56,213 bases of DNA from Nonomuraea sp. MG754425 (GTDB taxonomy: Bacteria > Actinomycetota > Actinomycetes > Streptosporangiales > Streptosporangiaceae), in assembly GCF_021699195.1 (NCBI RefSeq), contig NZ_SSXE01000039.1:1-56213 (forward strand), read 5' to 3'. The translations under genes and the position numbers were made by a program. The notes beneath the pieces are model-generated. The model searched no databases. It was not told where the DNA came from and saw only the letters and a list, made by a program, of their open reading frames with translations. Positions 36,701 through 43,825 of the stretch are shown piece by piece. Numbering within the stretch: the first letter of the stretch is position 1; every line of letters begins with the position of its first letter.

Positions 36701-39700
36701 TCGACGCCAACCGCGAGGAGCTGCCCCGCTGGACCTCGATCAACGCCGCGTTCACCTGGGACGGCTCCGAGTACTTCATCAGCGGCGACTCCTACGCCCA
36801 GCGCGACCTGGAGACCGGCGCGTTCGTCGCGAGCGGGCAGGTGCGCGAGAAATGGCGGATCCCCGAGCGGGCCCGCGTGCGCTCCGGGCTGGTCAAGGGC
36901 GACGACCTGCTGCTGATCTTCGGCGAGACGTACACGAGGTACGTGCGCGGCGTCCCGGACGACGGCTACCCGCGCGGCCTGGACAACGGCAACCCCGACG
37001 GCCTGCCGGGCAAGTTCCGGGTGGCGGCCGACGTGCGCGGCACGCCGTACTTCTTCGGCGACAAGACCTACACCGTGGGCGCCGAGACCACCCGTCGCCT
37101 CACCCGGCCGCTCGGGAAGATCGCCACGGCGCTCAACACCACCGGCAAGGTGGACGCGGCCTACCTCTCCGGCGACCGGCTCTTCCTGACCAGCGGCCTG
37201 GAGTACTACCGCTACACCCTGGCGGACGGCCGGCTCCCGTCGATCGCCGACGCCGGCTACCCGAAGCCGCTGCCGCGCCCCGTGCACGCCGCCTTCCAGC
37301 GCGGCGAGCAGCGCTACCTGTTCAGCGGCACGGACTACACCGTCATCCCGGCCACCCGGGAACCCGCCGAACTCGGCGCGTTCAGCCCGATCGAGGGCGG
37401 CTGGCTGTCGATGCCGCCCGACTTCGCCACCACCTACACCGGCGCGCTGGACACCGCCGTGCACCTGTTCCTGTTCGTCGGCGGCGGCTACGCCGTCTAC
37501 TCCAAGACGGCCGCCGTCCAGCGGCCCTACGAGTACGCGATCCTGCCGCACGAGGTCGTCCGGCTGACCTCCAGCACGGCGTTCGAGCTGAACCGCAGGC
37601 TCCTGGTCGGCGGCGTGCCCGCGCTGCTCGCCCCCGAGACGCAGGAGATCGACGAGCTGCCCGCCTTCAGCACGGCGGCGTCGGACTCCACCACGATCCA
37701 GGTGCGCGACGCCGACACCGTGGCCGGCGTGCCGGTCAGCACCCATCTGGACTTCCAGAGCGCCAACGGCCGCTACTACTGGGAGATCTTCTTCCACGCG
37801 CCGCTGCTCATCGCCCAGGCGCTCAACGCCGCCCAGCGCTTCGCCGACGCCAAGACCTGGTACGAGTACGTCTTCGACCCCACCGAGCAGGAACGGTACT
37901 GGCGCTTCCTGCCCTTCCTCGCGGTCGATCTGCGCGCCCTGGCCGCCGGCTGCCGGGCGGACCTGGAGAACCTGCCGCCGTCCACCGGGCAGGCGCTCGG
38001 CCCGGTGCTCGACGACGTCGAGTCGCTGGCCCCGCTGTTCGAGCACGCCCGCGCGTGCACACCCGCCGACCTGGCCCTGCTCGACGGCCTGCCCGCCCGG
38101 GTACGGCCGTTCGAGGACGTCGAGCGGCTGCGCGAGAAGCTCGGCATGATCGCCAACCTGCGCCGCCAGTACGACCTGATGGGCGACCACGACGCGCTGC
38201 TGAAGGCGTACCGGGACGACCCGTTCGACCCGCACGCCATCGCGGAGCTGCGCCCGTCGGCCTACCGCCGGGCCGTCGTCATGGCCTACCTCGACAACGT
38301 GCTCGACTGGGGTGACGTGCTGTTCCGCCAGTACACGGCCGAGAGCCTCGACGAGGCCAGGATGCTCTACGTCCTGGCGTTCGACCTGCTGGGCAAGCGC
38401 CCGCAGGCCGTCGGCGGGCGGCACCTGACGGCGGCGCGGACCTTCGCGGAGATCGACGCGACCCCGCCCGCCGACCCGCCCGCCGACCCGTACGCCGAGG
38501 TCATCACCGGCGGCGGCACCCTGCTCGACGGCATGGGGGCCATCCACCGCGGCGTGGGCAACGGCTACTTCTTCATCCCGGGGAACACCGCGCTGGGCGA
38601 GTACTGGGACCGTGTCGAGGACCGGCTGCGCAAGCTCAGGGCCTCGCTCGACATCATGGGCGTCAGCCGGCCGCTGCCCCTGTTCGAGCCGCCCGCCGAC
38701 GTGCTCGCGCTGGTGCGGGGCGCGGCGGCGGGGCCGGCCCCCGACCAGGTCGTGGCCGGCCTGTCGGCGCAGGTGCCGACCTACCGGTTCGGTTTCCTGT
38801 TCCGCAGGGCGCAGGACCTGGTCGACAAGCTGCGCGGCTTCGGCGGCGACCTGCTGGGCGTGCTCGAACGCCGCGACGCCGAGGAGCTGACCCTGCTGCA
38901 GAACCGGCAGGAGGGCAACATCCGGCGGATGACGCGGGCCGTGCGGGAGGCCCAGGTCGAGTCGGCCGCGGAGGGCCTGGGCCAGGTCGAGGCCGCCCTC
39001 GACGCCGCCGCGGCCCGGCAGGCGTACTACGAGGGCCTGATCGCCAACGGCCTCACCGCCCTGCAGAAGTCGCAGATCCAGGCCATGACCGACGGCGTGA
39101 ACTCGCACTTCACCTCCGCCGGGCTGAAGATCGGCGCGGCCCTCGCCTACGCCGCCCCGCAGGTCCTGGCCGGCCCGTTCATCCTGGGCACGATGATCGG
39201 CGGCGAGCAGGTCGGCAAGGTCCTCGATGTCGGGGCCGAGATCGCCGAGACCCTCGGCGAGGCGTTCAGCATGCTCGGCGAGCTGTACGGCGTGCGCGCC
39301 GAGCAGGAACGCCAGGAGGGCGACTGGTCCGCCCAGCTCACGCAGGCCAAGGCCGACCAGCGCGAGCTCGCCCACCAGATCGCCGCCGCCCGGGCCGGGC
39401 TCGTCTCCGCGCAGCGCGAGCTGGACCTGGCTGACCAGGCGATCGCCGACCAGGAGGCCGTCGTGACCTTCCTGACCGGCAAGTTCACCGACCTGGAGCT
39501 CTACCGGTGGCAGGCGGGCCGGCTGGCGTCGATGTACTTCGCCTCCTACGGCCTGGCCCACGAGATCGCCAAGGCGGCCGAGCGTGCCTTCCAGTACGAG
39601 CGGGGCGTCCCGGAGTCCTACATCCAGCCGGTCTACTGGGAGAGCCGGCGCAACGGCCTGCTGTCGGGCGAGGCGCTCTCGCTCGACCTCGAACGGCTGG

Positions 39701-40602
39701 GCGCCGCCTACACCGCCTCCGACCGCCGCGGCCTGGAGATCACCAAGCGGATCTCCCTGCTCCAGCTCGACCCGCTGGCGGTGCTCGCGCTGAAGAACGA
39801 CGGCCGCTGCGAGTTCGCGCTGACCGAGGAGCTGTACGACCGGGACTTCCCCGGGCACTACCGGCGGAGTATCAAGACCGTCTCGGTCGTGTTCGCGGGC
39901 CCGGAGGGGCCGCTCGACGTCAACGCCGTGCTCACCCAGACCGGGCACAAGACCGTGCTCGCCCCGGACGCCAGGGCGGTGCGCTACCTGCTCGACGGCA
40001 AGGGCGACGCGCCCGCGTCGGTCCGCTCGGACTGGCGGCCCGGCCAGCAGATCGCGTTGTCCGACACCGAGCCGAACCGCGACAACAACGGCCTGTTCGA
40101 GCTGCGCTTCGACGACGACCGCTACCTGCCGTTCGAGGGCACGGGCGCGGTGTCGAACTGGCGCATGGAGCTGACCGGCCGGCGTCCGTACGACCTGTTC
40201 GACGTGGTCGTGACCGTCAAGTACACCGCCGAGCAGGGCGGGGACGTCTTCGCCAACGCGGTGCGCGGGATGCGGCGGCCGTACGCGGCGGCGCGCTACA
40301 TCGACGTGGCCGGCGAGTTCCCCGAGCAGTGGCAGGCCCTGCTCGACGGCGGCGACCTGGTGCTGCCGATCGTGCCGGAGATGTTCCTCGACCTGACCGG
40401 CGACCAGATCACCGGCCTGTACGCGCGCTACGAGGTGGCCACGTGGGGCTCGGCCCGGCTGCGGCTCAACGGGCGGCTCATCGACGACAGGACGGCGGTC
40501 CAGATCCCCGGCCTGCGCACCGGCGACTGGACGCTGACCGTGGACGGCGACCGGGAATCCCTGATCAACGTCGGCCTGGTCCTGTCGTACCGGGCTGGCT
40601 GA
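27718..40602 (+). CDS. Giant Tc-toxin A subunit (TcA-like) with about 30 hemopexin-like repeats
   Basis: The 4294-residue protein is far larger than usual TcA (about 2400-2500). In order: VRP1-like N terminus (SVHSPAAYLTDLL, about 43-55) and helical shell to 1070; hemopexin block 1 (1076-2357); ABC-toxin-N/neuraminidase-like region (about 2360-2900; QLYLHRYLLDLE, then KVFLYPENYLRPELR); hemopexin block 2 (2902-3261); Tc core (ANGRYYWEIFFHAPLL near 3348); long coiled coil with a hydrophobic hairpin tip (about 3720-3960; LAYAAPQVLAGPFILGTMIG); TcB-binding C terminus (LPFEGTGAVSNWRMEL near 4140). TcA forms a pentameric injector that binds cells and opens a pore at changed pH. No signal peptide is seen. 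ATG 27745, after GGGGGG, is an alternative start. First gene of an operon with two metalloproteases. Confidence 0.9.
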   Translation: MRRPNRGAYMLRGDFRVRSDASLPSYQRLFGHLDLRTGDEARSVHSPAAYLTDLLTFLQETFHDVSLLSRRPGIARVKLDEEGTFTALPYLDIVNEVLEALVGPDPYARMAGLRHPHDLPFSLDAARFATYLKHLGVDPVEFALLFAARIDPDRVTRDHLGLTVADVDLISVARPDAASLAAAYGLRPARDGQEAEPVSALYDIDRFLSATSLTGEDLRELLYQDAEEERSRSGFWVHQGAVVNVADDERSLVLASGGQPPDAWLDRAHRFVRLARRTGLSFTDLDRVAAAVSTELSPLALRAVAAAVHLHRTHDVPYELIEALISRPLPKEIKDGPFPAGDILAPQNRVYRRRVARSIDLPETELAEVVGRLRARYAGPLEESPFDRGIDRSGLLVLNRVARLTRALGLSVAELFAVIDALEADPAIERRSTFPVLPVLDGRSGDIHRMLERDDDPIASLWLAQTVFEVVAWMRTWGLSGEDLTAMLGEPATTESEEEQAQVVAGIADGFSGLALAPDLLVSDRFDERAARSLFEALGAAGDGVLSPHDPRLLRIDPGALPAAAYEAVGRLALLTEGDFTGLGLGDRPAGKIFANLVIRGVVQADGQLADADVPAGLALAGDFSAHRETVFGLIAALEGTFYPSDLATALPRLSEADLAELYDNLVHNGYLGEDGEVLDPETFADPAQAAGFRVNAPLDDVASAVRALLRERIDAWRAARITLDPAVFDELRLSEEETGALIESLRFNGVLDADGGYRDKTALAALDPAGLGLALEFHPVRRAVLEGMRAQLAAVRADLLRLGPADFAGLADDAMAARVIGRLEGEVLDGGRVLEDVRDGFADADGTLDLGEGFTAEDGDLVFERVAAIIRAQAPYRLDTGALTGLGFTDDERARLVETLIEAGHLTATLGVPERRAAAFRTVTGAIDFTLPGLQDYAKDVFFLLHAVAREHADAAAELAGTLRELAGHQHDSLLTLLQDVFGVPGPVVEAIAAAVTPAALDVLVAPTLGARTTAGPGAPGPDFRRVYRRMRRFARLAAKFALDADEVTVAFRDQDLVGKFPEPLALPPGHDRFDALLTGHDGLIHAFHGDVYWTYSARTLAPDDAPPRPLTELSPHFAGLSAIDAAFTLPDGTEWIVGRGPGRVSSSFTREPGGTRWAPKEQLWGRVRDNFAKPKRIDGAYVDPEGRTHLFAGDQYLRYSGDDFGQADEGFPRAIGEWWQGDVPLPEPFHDAIDAVFHGHDGRTYVLSGEHAFDGVTEQPLTERWGRLRNAFDGAAGIDAAYAGAEGYLLFRGDQVACYTDSPENDGVRVAEGYPRRVQTWRQDVPAEFASGVEAAFEDGSGTVHLFGGGRTVALGETGGAVTPTAGKWGLLAEVLPGGRVDAAFAGLDGRTYLFSGERYLRYSGADYSVVDLGYPRAISGDWGGLDRVDAAFVMDGATHLFGPVGLILDLPGEFGAGLAEGTCPPALCRRLQQHGVVVAPAAEVSGAAPEWRVVAEGGIGLTIRVAGGRLRVLGDDTPFHVRYSTRDYTTPDEGFPRPSAENWLNLPDTFTSIDAVLTGRDNRTYLFSGDHFVVFDDRHRWWSEPKSLAGHWDSLTFGHVDAAFTGFDGRTYLFSDDQYARYSTADYTELDDRYPATTTTFWGNVVNTIQRTGRVDATLVMDVTEKEDGADVTRTYTYLFSGDQYVRYRDHDYTAIENGYPRALSALSGEPRLGALNVVLDGVDAAFADRRTVYLFRGGRWHAVSDGPHRSYELPGVTAAYLDQGSVMVQTAGGWRRQHALEGPDRHEPVRPPALRAVPAAYRDGLDAVLTGADGNTYLFKGPMCFNTAIGKDYPLDEEWGRPRNTIYQDGTVDAAFVGRDGRTYLFSGDQFVVYGEAADVIDGEPRPIAAHWGGLTSVTLAYHRDGRTYLFERPDATGTMRHVVYTGDEGPYGRPDPGYPSLTDETFWKAPDGFPMPDAVLFEGQTMVLLSGTRCVQFSEATGMWSYPRPIERVWRGFTVAGGDRLKTAFTASDGATHFFFTGTFTTYAGGAFTAPVRIRERWGRSLNAFGSAVDAAVVFGGHTYVFGGGRYVRYTGPDYRYIDPGYPKPIVRELRREAAFAGLPESFDDLAAAHGVTAAVAGGRTACLFTGDVVHAVSATPAATYPIGLLGRVRNTIADRGKVDAALVRGQHTFLFSGDQYVRYTGADYRYVDEGFPRTIAGDWGSLPPEFEDGVDAAFAKDGKIYFFKGERCTADGVPGPIAGRFGPVRNTFAAEPVIDAAFVGRRGELYVFAGDQYVRYAPGTLDVAEPGHPRTIKDDWGDLPGTFEDGITGAFTLGQAVYLAKDDQYVRYSGRLTAVDRTFPQPFRHRWSDAADYRLSDVHTIVAFADLSHRHPGLAELLARGAADPYERLCALFPWELDELRWVKRNAGLITAFPEEEDRFEIEFVLKLVRLFAVAAKMGAGPSALHEATADTLAALLPEAAVPIAHDALNVLKRDALVAAALHLHPEPAADAATIYEQTLVDVETGPEATTSRVREAIAATQLYLHRYLLDLETLPAGQEVKQRLRTWWQWLKNYRIWEANRKVFLYPENYLRPELRDTKTPAFRKLEDDLLQGEITAETVRRAYMAYLDEYTEVSRLAIAGAYVYRADGDADGTRQLVLFGRTRTDPRRWYLREAEFRDGQRLSASWGPWEQVDVQIDADHVDPVHAFGRVFVFWTLAEPVAPEDSGRTVITATADGDTQNVSAPPPQHRVRILYTFQNLNRAWVAPQTLPPGPPHDGPITVGGLSVQASATVPGEGSHDSIVVSCAYEAGGAGHAVSYALTPELYPVEIARPAQPAKLIELDKVFAEPVGGVVRFNMPARSPDGPWFSVDHKGGSFLVRPVIADPGEDPPLLELKGADGGNAHRLPVWAGIDAAFEHDGTRYFFNNAADEYLAVPAGEQPAATGESTSARWGNVPDGELATTGQVDAVLTRGESTYVFTGREYYRFRGPLTDGKMDLGYPRRLDANREELPRWTSINAAFTWDGSEYFISGDSYAQRDLETGAFVASGQVREKWRIPERARVRSGLVKGDDLLLIFGETYTRYVRGVPDDGYPRGLDNGNPDGLPGKFRVAADVRGTPYFFGDKTYTVGAETTRRLTRPLGKIATALNTTGKVDAAYLSGDRLFLTSGLEYYRYTLADGRLPSIADAGYPKPLPRPVHAAFQRGEQRYLFSGTDYTVIPATREPAELGAFSPIEGGWLSMPPDFATTYTGALDTAVHLFLFVGGGYAVYSKTAAVQRPYEYAILPHEVVRLTSSTAFELNRRLLVGGVPALLAPETQEIDELPAFSTAASDSTTIQVRDADTVAGVPVSTHLDFQSANGRYYWEIFFHAPLLIAQALNAAQRFADAKTWYEYVFDPTEQERYWRFLPFLAVDLRALAAGCRADLENLPPSTGQALGPVLDDVESLAPLFEHARACTPADLALLDGLPARVRPFEDVERLREKLGMIANLRRQYDLMGDHDALLKAYRDDPFDPHAIAELRPSAYRRAVVMAYLDNVLDWGDVLFRQYTAESLDEARMLYVLAFDLLGKRPQAVGGRHLTAARTFAEIDATPPADPPADPYAEVITGGGTLLDGMGAIHRGVGNGYFFIPGNTALGEYWDRVEDRLRKLRASLDIMGVSRPLPLFEPPADVLALVRGAAAGPAPDQVVAGLSAQVPTYRFGFLFRRAQDLVDKLRGFGGDLLGVLERRDAEELTLLQNRQEGNIRRMTRAVREAQVESAAEGLGQVEAALDAAAARQAYYEGLIANGLTALQKSQIQAMTDGVNSHFTSAGLKIGAALAYAAPQVLAGPFILGTMIGGEQVGKVLDVGAEIAETLGEAFSMLGELYGVRAEQERQEGDWSAQLTQAKADQRELAHQIAAARAGLVSAQRELDLADQAIADQEAVVTFLTGKFTDLELYRWQAGRLASMYFASYGLAHEIAKAAERAFQYERGVPESYIQPVYWESRRNGLLSGEALSLDLERLGAAYTASDRRGLEITKRISLLQLDPLAVLALKNDGRCEFALTEELYDRDFPGHYRRSIKTVSVVFAGPEGPLDVNAVLTQTGHKTVLAPDARAVRYLLDGKGDAPASVRSDWRPGQQIALSDTEPNRDNNGLFELRFDDDRYLPFEGTGAVSNWRMELTGRRPYDLFDVVVTVKYTAEQGGDVFANAVRGMRRPYAAARYIDVAGEFPEQWQALLDGGDLVLPIVPEMFLDLTGDQITGLYARYEVATWGSARLRLNGRLIDDRTAVQIPGLRTGDWTLTVDGDRESLINVGLVLSYRAG
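30943..34788 (+). repeat. Hemopexin-like repeat block 1 (about 23 units) within the TcA gene
   Basis: Residues 1076-2357 consist of about 23 degenerate units of 45-60 residues. The consensus is IDAAFxxxDGRTYLFxGDQY followed by VRYxxxDYxxxDxGYPRxIxxxWGxL. Clear examples start near 31261 (AGDQYLRYSG), 31867 (SGERYLRYSG), 34249 (SGDQYVRYTG) and 34555 (AGDQYVRYAP). Four such blades make one propeller, so this block could form five or six. Units vary in conservation and the count is by eye. Confidence 0.85.
36421..37500 (+). repeat. Hemopexin-like repeat block 2 (about 8 units) within the TcA gene
   Basis: Residues 2902-3261 hold about eight more hemopexin-like units, for example GQVDAVLTRGESTYVFTGRE, SINAAFTWDGSEYFISGDSY and GKVDAAYLSGDRLFLTSGLE. 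They would form two four-bladed propellers and replace or flank the receptor-binding region found at this point in canonical TcA. Confidence 0.8.
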
Positions 40603-40638
40603 CGTCCCGGCGCCGTTGCGCCCGATCCGAGGTGAGGC

Positions 40639-42456
40639 ATGAAGAAGGACACGTCCAAGAGCAAGTTCAAGCTGCCCAAGCTGTTCTCGAAGAAGAAGAA
40701 CACCCAGCAGAACACCGGCGCGCCCGTGGTGCAGCACGTCACCACGCCGGTGCGGATCCAGCAGACGATCGTGAGCCCGGCCCAGCCCGTCATCACGCCG
40801 CCGGGCGCGGAACCCGACCCGCAGCCCGATCCGCAGCCCGCCACCCAGCCCGCCGCCCGGCCCGTCGTCCGGCCGCTGCCCAAGAGGCCGGTCGTGGAGC
40901 GGGAGACGGAAGAGAAGGGCGCCTCCTCGGGCGACGTCCGTCCCATCGGCGGGCAGATCGTCCTGGCGCCCGCCAGAACGCCCATCAAGCGCGCCGACCC
41001 GCCGAAACGGCAGGTCAGACGCCCTGATCAGATCATCGACCCGTTCGTCGACAACGAGGTCGACGAGATGCTCGCCAACCTCGACGACCTGATCCAGCGG
41101 CCCCCCACCAGGCAGGTGCGGCTGAACGTCAAGGGTCTCGACCTCGTCGTGGACTACAGCTCCGTCGCCCAGGTGCCGAAGGGCGGGGAGGCGGACTACA
41201 TCGACGCGCAGGTGGAGAAGCTGCTGGGCCGGCCGTATCCGATCGGCCAGTCGTTCATGGGGGTGGTGGGCCGGCAGAACCCGCAGATGGCGCAGTGGCT
41301 GATGCGGGCGCTGTGCTTCGTCTCCGACAACCAGGCGAGCCTGCTCCAGCTCGGCGTGCCGCCGGAGGCGCTGGTCAAGCGGCTGGTCAACACGGCCAGG
41401 AAGCAGATCAGGATGTCCATGACCGCACCCGAGCACGGGTTCGAGATCCAGATCCTCCAGGTGGGCGGCCTGATGCAGCAGCGCCTGATCATCGATCTCG
41501 CCCCGCCGGACCAGCGGACGCGAAACTGGCTGCGCACCCTCTACAACCCCGGCAAGAACCCCGCCAAGCCCATCGGGCCGCTCAATCCCGGGCTGCTTCG
41601 CGATCTGATGCGGCCCGCCCTGGTCAAGGTCGTCGTCAGCGAGTACCGGATCTGGCGTACGAACTCCGGCAACTTCACCGAGGCGCACACGATCGAGGAC
41701 ATCGGCATCATCGCGAACTACGTCCAGGGGTTCCTGAAGGCGCGGTTCGGTGAGTACCCGCTGGCCGCCATCGAGAGCCCGTACCACAACGGCTGGACCT
41801 ACAGCAACGAGCTGGTGAGCACCGAGAGCAAGCCCGGCGACGACAGGGAGCTGCTCGGCTGGCTGGTCAACCGGGGCGACTACGTCGGCTACGGCGACGC
41901 CCGGAGCCCCTACTCGCAGGCGAGCTACGACCCCGGCCGGCCGGAGGACCGCAAGGTCCTCCTGGCCATCTACGACGAGTTGCTCTCCGAACCGAAATTC
42001 CGGAAATATCTGGCGATCGTCAGCCAGCTCACCGCCTGCCACGCGAAGGCCACCGGCAAGGTCATGGTCCAGCCCTGGTACCACAACACGGACGTGACCT
42101 CCCGGGTCAACTTCCGGTGGAAGCGGGCCCGGACGCTGATCCACGAGTTCCTGCACGCCCTCACGCACAAGAACGTCTACGACGTCTCGGTCGGGCACAA
42201 GCAGATCCTCCTGGAGGGCTTCACCGAGGTGATCACCGTGGAGGTCTTCACCCAGCTCATCATCGAGGTGCGCGACAACCCGGACGCCCACCTGATCATC
42301 CTCGGCGACGAGCCGTACGCCGACCCCGACCCCAGCTACCTCAAGGTCGGTTACGGCGAGGCGGGCACGAAGGCCGAGCAGATCGCCGGAACCGTGTCCA
42401 TGGACAACATCAAGGCCGCCTACTTCCTGGGCGAGACCAAGCTCATCGGCCTGTAG
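40639..42456 (+). CDS. Putative zinc metalloprotease with cationic N terminus, candidate Tc cargo (605 aa)
   Basis: The 605-residue protein starts with a very basic segment (MKKDTSKSKFKLPKLFSKKK), then a disordered Pro/Gln linker (PDPQPDPQPATQP), reaching a folded part from about residue 130. The active site is HEFLH (502-506), with the glutamates of LLEGFTE (Glu526 and Glu530) as candidate third ligand, a gluzincin-like arrangement. The C terminus DNIKAAYFLGETKLIGL is shared with the next protein. There is no signal peptide. It begins 36 nt after the TcA stop with a GAGGTGAGG Shine-Dalgarno, so it is co-transcribed. A cationic, flexible N terminus suits passage through a cation-selective TcA pore, so I propose it is an effector; this is inference. 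Confidence 0.8.
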   Translation: MKKDTSKSKFKLPKLFSKKKNTQQNTGAPVVQHVTTPVRIQQTIVSPAQPVITPPGAEPDPQPDPQPATQPAARPVVRPLPKRPVVERETEEKGASSGDVRPIGGQIVLAPARTPIKRADPPKRQVRRPDQIIDPFVDNEVDEMLANLDDLIQRPPTRQVRLNVKGLDLVVDYSSVAQVPKGGEADYIDAQVEKLLGRPYPIGQSFMGVVGRQNPQMAQWLMRALCFVSDNQASLLQLGVPPEALVKRLVNTARKQIRMSMTAPEHGFEIQILQVGGLMQQRLIIDLAPPDQRTRNWLRTLYNPGKNPAKPIGPLNPGLLRDLMRPALVKVVVSEYRIWRTNSGNFTEAHTIEDIGIIANYVQGFLKARFGEYPLAAIESPYHNGWTYSNELVSTESKPGDDRELLGWLVNRGDYVGYGDARSPYSQASYDPGRPEDRKVLLAIYDELLSEPKFRKYLAIVSQLTACHAKATGKVMVQPWYHNTDVTSRVNFRWKRARTLIHEFLHALTHKNVYDVSVGHKQILLEGFTEVITVEVFTQLIIEVRDNPDAHLIILGDEPYADPDPSYLKVGYGEAGTKAEQIAGTVSMDNIKAAYFLGETKLIGL

Positions 42457-42470
42457 GGAGCGGAGCCCCC

Positions 42471-43784
42471 ATGTCCCTCACCAAGACCAAGCGCGACACC
42501 GCGCTCGCCACGGCCGCCTCGATCACCCCCGGCGCGCCGGGCATGGCCGATCTGCTCGCCCGCAACGGCGTCGAGCCGGTCTTCCGTTCCCTGGAGGCGG
42601 AGCTGCGCGGGGAGATCGCCGAGGAGATCCCGTCCCGCTGGATCGACGTCGCCGCCTACGACACGGCCGACCAGCAGTGGCTCGTCCAGGGCCTGGACCT
42701 GCTGGTCCGCAACGCCGCCGCGGCCGGGCCCGGCTTCGACGGCGCGCGGGCCTGCTCCCTGCTCGTCGACCGGGTCCGCGAGCGGCGCTTCGACCCCGCG
42801 ATCTCCGGCGAGCGCTTCACGTACGAGATCCTCACGCTGAGCTCCTGGCTGGAGAGCGCCCTGCCGGCCGGTCTGGCGGTGCCCGCCGCCCCGGCGCGGG
42901 GCCGGCTGGACGAGCTCTACCGCGCCGCGGCGGCCGGGCCGTTCGACCCGGAGGCGCTGACCGCGGCCCTGCTGCCCGCGCTGACCGACCGGCTGGGCGA
43001 GCAGCTCACCTGGTGGACGTCCGGGCCGGCGGAGCCCGAGGACCCGGCCTGGCTGGAGAGCACCGCCCGCGCCCTCCAGGCGTTCGTCCGCGACGGCACC
43101 GGCCTGATCACCGGCGCCTGCGCCGACGGCCCGCTCAACGAGGGGTTCGCCTTTGAACGGGACGTCGTCGGCGCCTCCGCCCGGCCCGACGACGACACCA
43201 GCCGACTGGGCTTCCTGCGCCGCCAGGTGCACCTGATGGGCCGCGACCCCGCGTACGGCTCCGCGCTCGACGCCGCCGGCTACGACCACACCCGCGCCGA
43301 CGCGGCCGACGCGCTCGACGACCTGCTGCGCGCCTGGCTGGCCGGCGACGACGCGCTCCACGAGCTGGTCGGCGGCCTGCTCGCCCGCACCCCGGCACAC
43401 CGCGGCGGCCCCGGCGGCTGGATCTACGTGCCCGACCTGCCGCCCGGCGAGGGGTGGGGGCCGCGGGCGGCCTGGCGGCCGTACGTCTACCGGCTGATGC
43501 TGCACGAGCTGCTGCACCGCCTGGCCCATCCCCGCTACGTGGCGGCGGCGGCCGAGGTGGCCGATCCCCAGATCCTGGACGAGGGCGTCGTCGATCTGCT
43601 CACCTGCGAGTTCCTCGAGCTGTCGCGGGCCGATCCCGAGCTGGGGGAGCTGGTGCCCGACGACGTCACGGCCGGGTACGGGACCTCGGGCCGCGCCGCC
43701 GCCGCGATCCAGGACCTGGCCGGGCCCGACAACCTCAAGGCGGCCTTCTTCCTCGGCCGCACCGACCTCATCGGGCTCCCCTGA
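42471..43784 (+). CDS. Second putative zinc metalloprotease of the Tc operon (437 aa)
   Basis: The 437-residue protein has HELLH (345-349) and Glu371 in ILDEGVVDLLTCEF, which is 22 residues past the second His, nearly the same spacing as in the 605-residue protein (20). It ends DNLKAAFFLGRTDLIGLP, matching that protein's C terminus, so the two are paralogues with diverged N-terminal halves. Here the N-terminal half is helical and Ala/Leu-rich without the cationic tail. ATG 42471 lies 14 nt after the previous stop with GGAGCGGAG upstream. Last gene of the toxin operon. A proteolytic effector or a processing protease for the toxin are both possible. Confidence 0.78.
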   Translation: MSLTKTKRDTALATAASITPGAPGMADLLARNGVEPVFRSLEAELRGEIAEEIPSRWIDVAAYDTADQQWLVQGLDLLVRNAAAAGPGFDGARACSLLVDRVRERRFDPAISGERFTYEILTLSSWLESALPAGLAVPAAPARGRLDELYRAAAAGPFDPEALTAALLPALTDRLGEQLTWWTSGPAEPEDPAWLESTARALQAFVRDGTGLITGACADGPLNEGFAFERDVVGASARPDDDTSRLGFLRRQVHLMGRDPAYGSALDAAGYDHTRADAADALDDLLRAWLAGDDALHELVGGLLARTPAHRGGPGGWIYVPDLPPGEGWGPRAAWRPYVYRLMLHELLHRLAHPRYVAAAAEVADPQILDEGVVDLLTCEFLELSRADPELGELVPDDVTAGYGTSGRAAAAIQDLAGPDNLKAAFFLGRTDLIGLP

Positions 43785-43825
43785 CGGACGTTCCCCGTGG
43801 ACGACGTCCTGGCCCGGAGCGCGAG

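Noticed and set aside
30943..37500. Hemopexin repeats plus downstream HExxH proteins as a matrix-metalloprotease-like enzyme
   Set aside because: The repeats are embedded in a complete TcA framework and the HExxH motifs are in separate genes; the HExxH context is not of the metzincin type.
29887..42291. A 4134-codon open frame antisense to the TcA gene
   Set aside because: Its translation is Val/Gly/Arg/Asp-rich shadow sequence (for example long runs of VGGG and RRVH types) produced by strong third-position GC in the real plus-strand genes. The plus frame has clear Tc and hemopexin motifs.
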